A stretch of DNA of 29,852 nucleotides from a virus, in the IMG/VR virus record IMGVR_UViG_3300025131_000273, positions 1 through 29,852 of that record. The stretch is one strand, 5' to 3'. Below the pieces are notes generated by a model. It saw only the letters and a program-made list of their open reading frames with translations. It had not been told where the DNA came from and ran no database searches. Both the position numbers and the translations under genes were made by a program. Positions 29,097 to 29,852 of the stretch are shown in pieces (position 1 is the first letter of the stretch; each line of letters begins with the position of its first letter).

Positions 29097-29381
29097 TTAA
29101 TCCTCCCGCTGTCGGTCAACGTGGCGTTGCAAGGCCGCGGCAAGGCCCTCGAGTCGTCCGACGGTTCGATTGAGTTCGTCGATCACCTCGAGGCGATCGT
29201 CGTGCTCCTCAATCGCGGCCTCGACCGATCGAACCCACCCCGAGCCCCATATCGCCCCCGACGAAACCGCACAAATGCCAGCGATCGCGACGCCGGCGAT
29301 CACCCGCTGAAGCGACTGAAAAACGCCGGTCACTTTCACAATGGATCGATTCATCTCGGCGATATCATCAAGGTCGACCAT
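29097..29381 (-). CDS. Small membrane protein with C-terminal coiled coil
   Basis: 94 residues from the ATG at 29381, five bases after GGAGG. One membrane helix (VIAGVAIAGICAVSSGAIWG, about residues 26-45) is followed by a charged coiled-coil-like stretch (EAAIEEHDDRLEVIDELNRTVGRLEGLAAALQ). This is the topology of inner-membrane spanins and of some small phage accessory proteins. If the genome is circular it lies close to the lysis genes, beyond the lipoprotein gene. A spanin role is only a possibility. Its start lies 25 bp from the divergent lipoprotein start. Confidence 0.6.
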   Translation of the reverse strand: MVDLDDIAEMNRSIVKVTGVFQSLQRVIAGVAIAGICAVSSGAIWGSGWVRSVEAAIEEHDDRLEVIDELNRTVGRLEGLAAALQRHVDRQRED

Positions 29382-29406
29382 TCTCACCTCCAGTGGAGCT
29401 ATTACC

Positions 29407-29766
29407 GTGCGAACTTTACCAATTATTGCCCTGGCTGGGCTCTTTTCCTGCTCGGCGCTTCGTCACCCTCGACCCATCGAAATGCCCGACGGCACCGTGA
29501 GGGACTATCACGACCTGACCCACGACGAGCGCCGGGGGCACTGGGAGCGCGAGGGCTTCACGCAAAAGGAAGCCTACGCGATCACCCAAAGAGGGGCATT
29601 CGTCGGGATGAGCTCTCGCGCCCTGGCGGTCTCGCTCGGTCGACCGACCCGCACCTCGACGACCCGCTCCCGCGCCGGCTCGACTTTCTATCATTGGTAT
29701 GGGTCCGGGCCCCTCTCGCTCATGGTCGCAATCGAGGATGGATCGGTGACCTACGTCCATCGGTAG
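29407..29766 (+). CDS. Lipoprotein with BamE/OmlA-like domain
   Basis: 119 residues from GTG at 29407 (GGAG eight bases upstream). A short signal peptide, basic then hydrophobic (R-T-L-P-I-I-A-L-A-G-L-F-S), ends at Cys15 in an L-F-S-C lipobox, so the mature protein should be lipid-anchored. The C-terminal half has the SmpA/OmlA (BamE) pattern: K-E-A-Y-A-I-T-Q-R-G-A-F-V-G-M-S-S-R-A-L-A, then S-L-G-R-P-T-R-T, F-Y-H-W-Y and a closing strand E-D-G-S-V-T-Y-V. Such small domains sit on the inner face of the outer membrane. Phage lipoproteins often block superinfection or help lysis; neither is shown here. It implies a Gram-negative host. Confidence 0.65.
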   Translation: MRTLPIIALAGLFSCSALRHPRPIEMPDGTVRDYHDLTHDERRGHWEREGFTQKEAYAITQRGAFVGMSSRALAVSLGRPTRTSTTRSRAGSTFYHWYGSGPLSLMVAIEDGSVTYVHR

Positions 29767-29786
29767 GCCTCGCGCCCAAATGACGT

Positions 29787-29837
29787 AATGACAAATTGAC
29801 AAAAGTCCCCTTTCCGACTTTTGTCAATTTTGTCATT
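29787..29837. terminator. Long AT-rich hairpin, probable bidirectional terminator
   Basis: Arms 29787-29807 and 29816-29837 pair along their whole length except for one bulged base; the 8-base loop is ccctttcc. Each arm carries the repeated words TGACAAA and TTGACAAAA, so the second arm is T-rich on either strand, as in rho-independent terminators. It lies 20 bases after the lipoprotein stop and stands out from the GC-rich surroundings. If the ends of the window join, it separates the convergent lipoprotein and amidase genes. Confidence 0.75.
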
Positions 29838-29852
29838 GGGTGTTTTCCCTCC

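Noticed and set aside
1-29852. Search by eye for tRNA genes, insertion sequences, integrase, reverse transcriptase, toxin-antitoxin pairs and anti-CRISPR clusters.
   Set aside because: No cloverleaf, terminal inverted repeats or family motifs could be found.

Overview
The window looks like an essentially complete genome of a tailed bacteriophage with a siphovirus-type tail. It is GC-rich and very tightly packed, with many ATGA, GTGA, TGATG and TAATG junctions and frequent GTG and TTG starts. A lipoprotein with a BamE/OmlA-like domain and a three-helix holin of the gene-transfer-agent type point to a Gram-negative, probably proteobacterial, host. No tRNA, CRISPR array, insertion sequence, integrase or transposase is visible.

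Minus strand, read from right to left (23877 down to 62): a small HTH regulator; a replication initiator with a predicted origin inside its gene; a DnaC-like helicase loader; a run of very small genes; a RuvC-like resolvase; small and large terminase; a portal fused to a MuF-type domain; three small beta-rich proteins; a Mu I-like protease/scaffold; a cement protein; the major capsid protein; connector and neck proteins; tail terminator; tail tube; tail assembly chaperones; a short tape measure; a distal tail protein with a carbohydrate-binding-type insert; a large hub protein; an FN3/LamG receptor-binding candidate; then holin and amidase. The head genes are Mu-like (DUF935-type portal, MuF, I protease, virion morphogenesis protein) but the tail is that of a non-contractile phage.

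Plus strand (24038 to 29033): a recombination module (Cys-rich protein, YqaJ exonuclease, RecT, SSB), small accessory genes, a C5-cytosine methyltransferase flanked by two small winged-helix-like proteins, and a second reading frame running through the methyltransferase. At the right end a small membrane/coiled-coil gene (minus) and a lipoprotein gene (plus) diverge.

The most notable non-coding signals are: a perfect 14-bp palindrome at 47-60 identical to the core of the chromosomal parS (ParB-binding) site; five tandem 11-bp iterons plus a 5-bp GATC-bearing repeat and an inverted repeat inside the replication initiator gene; two interlocking perfect inverted repeats just upstream of ssb that form a textbook H-type pseudoknot, recalling T4 gene 32 autoregulation; and a long AT-rich hairpin at the right end that would lie between convergent genes if the molecule is circular. 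A parS-like site, an iteron origin, a repressor-like HTH protein and no integrase together suggest a phage-plasmid lifestyle as a hypothesis. All calls rest on reading the sequence and on remembered family motifs; no database search was run.
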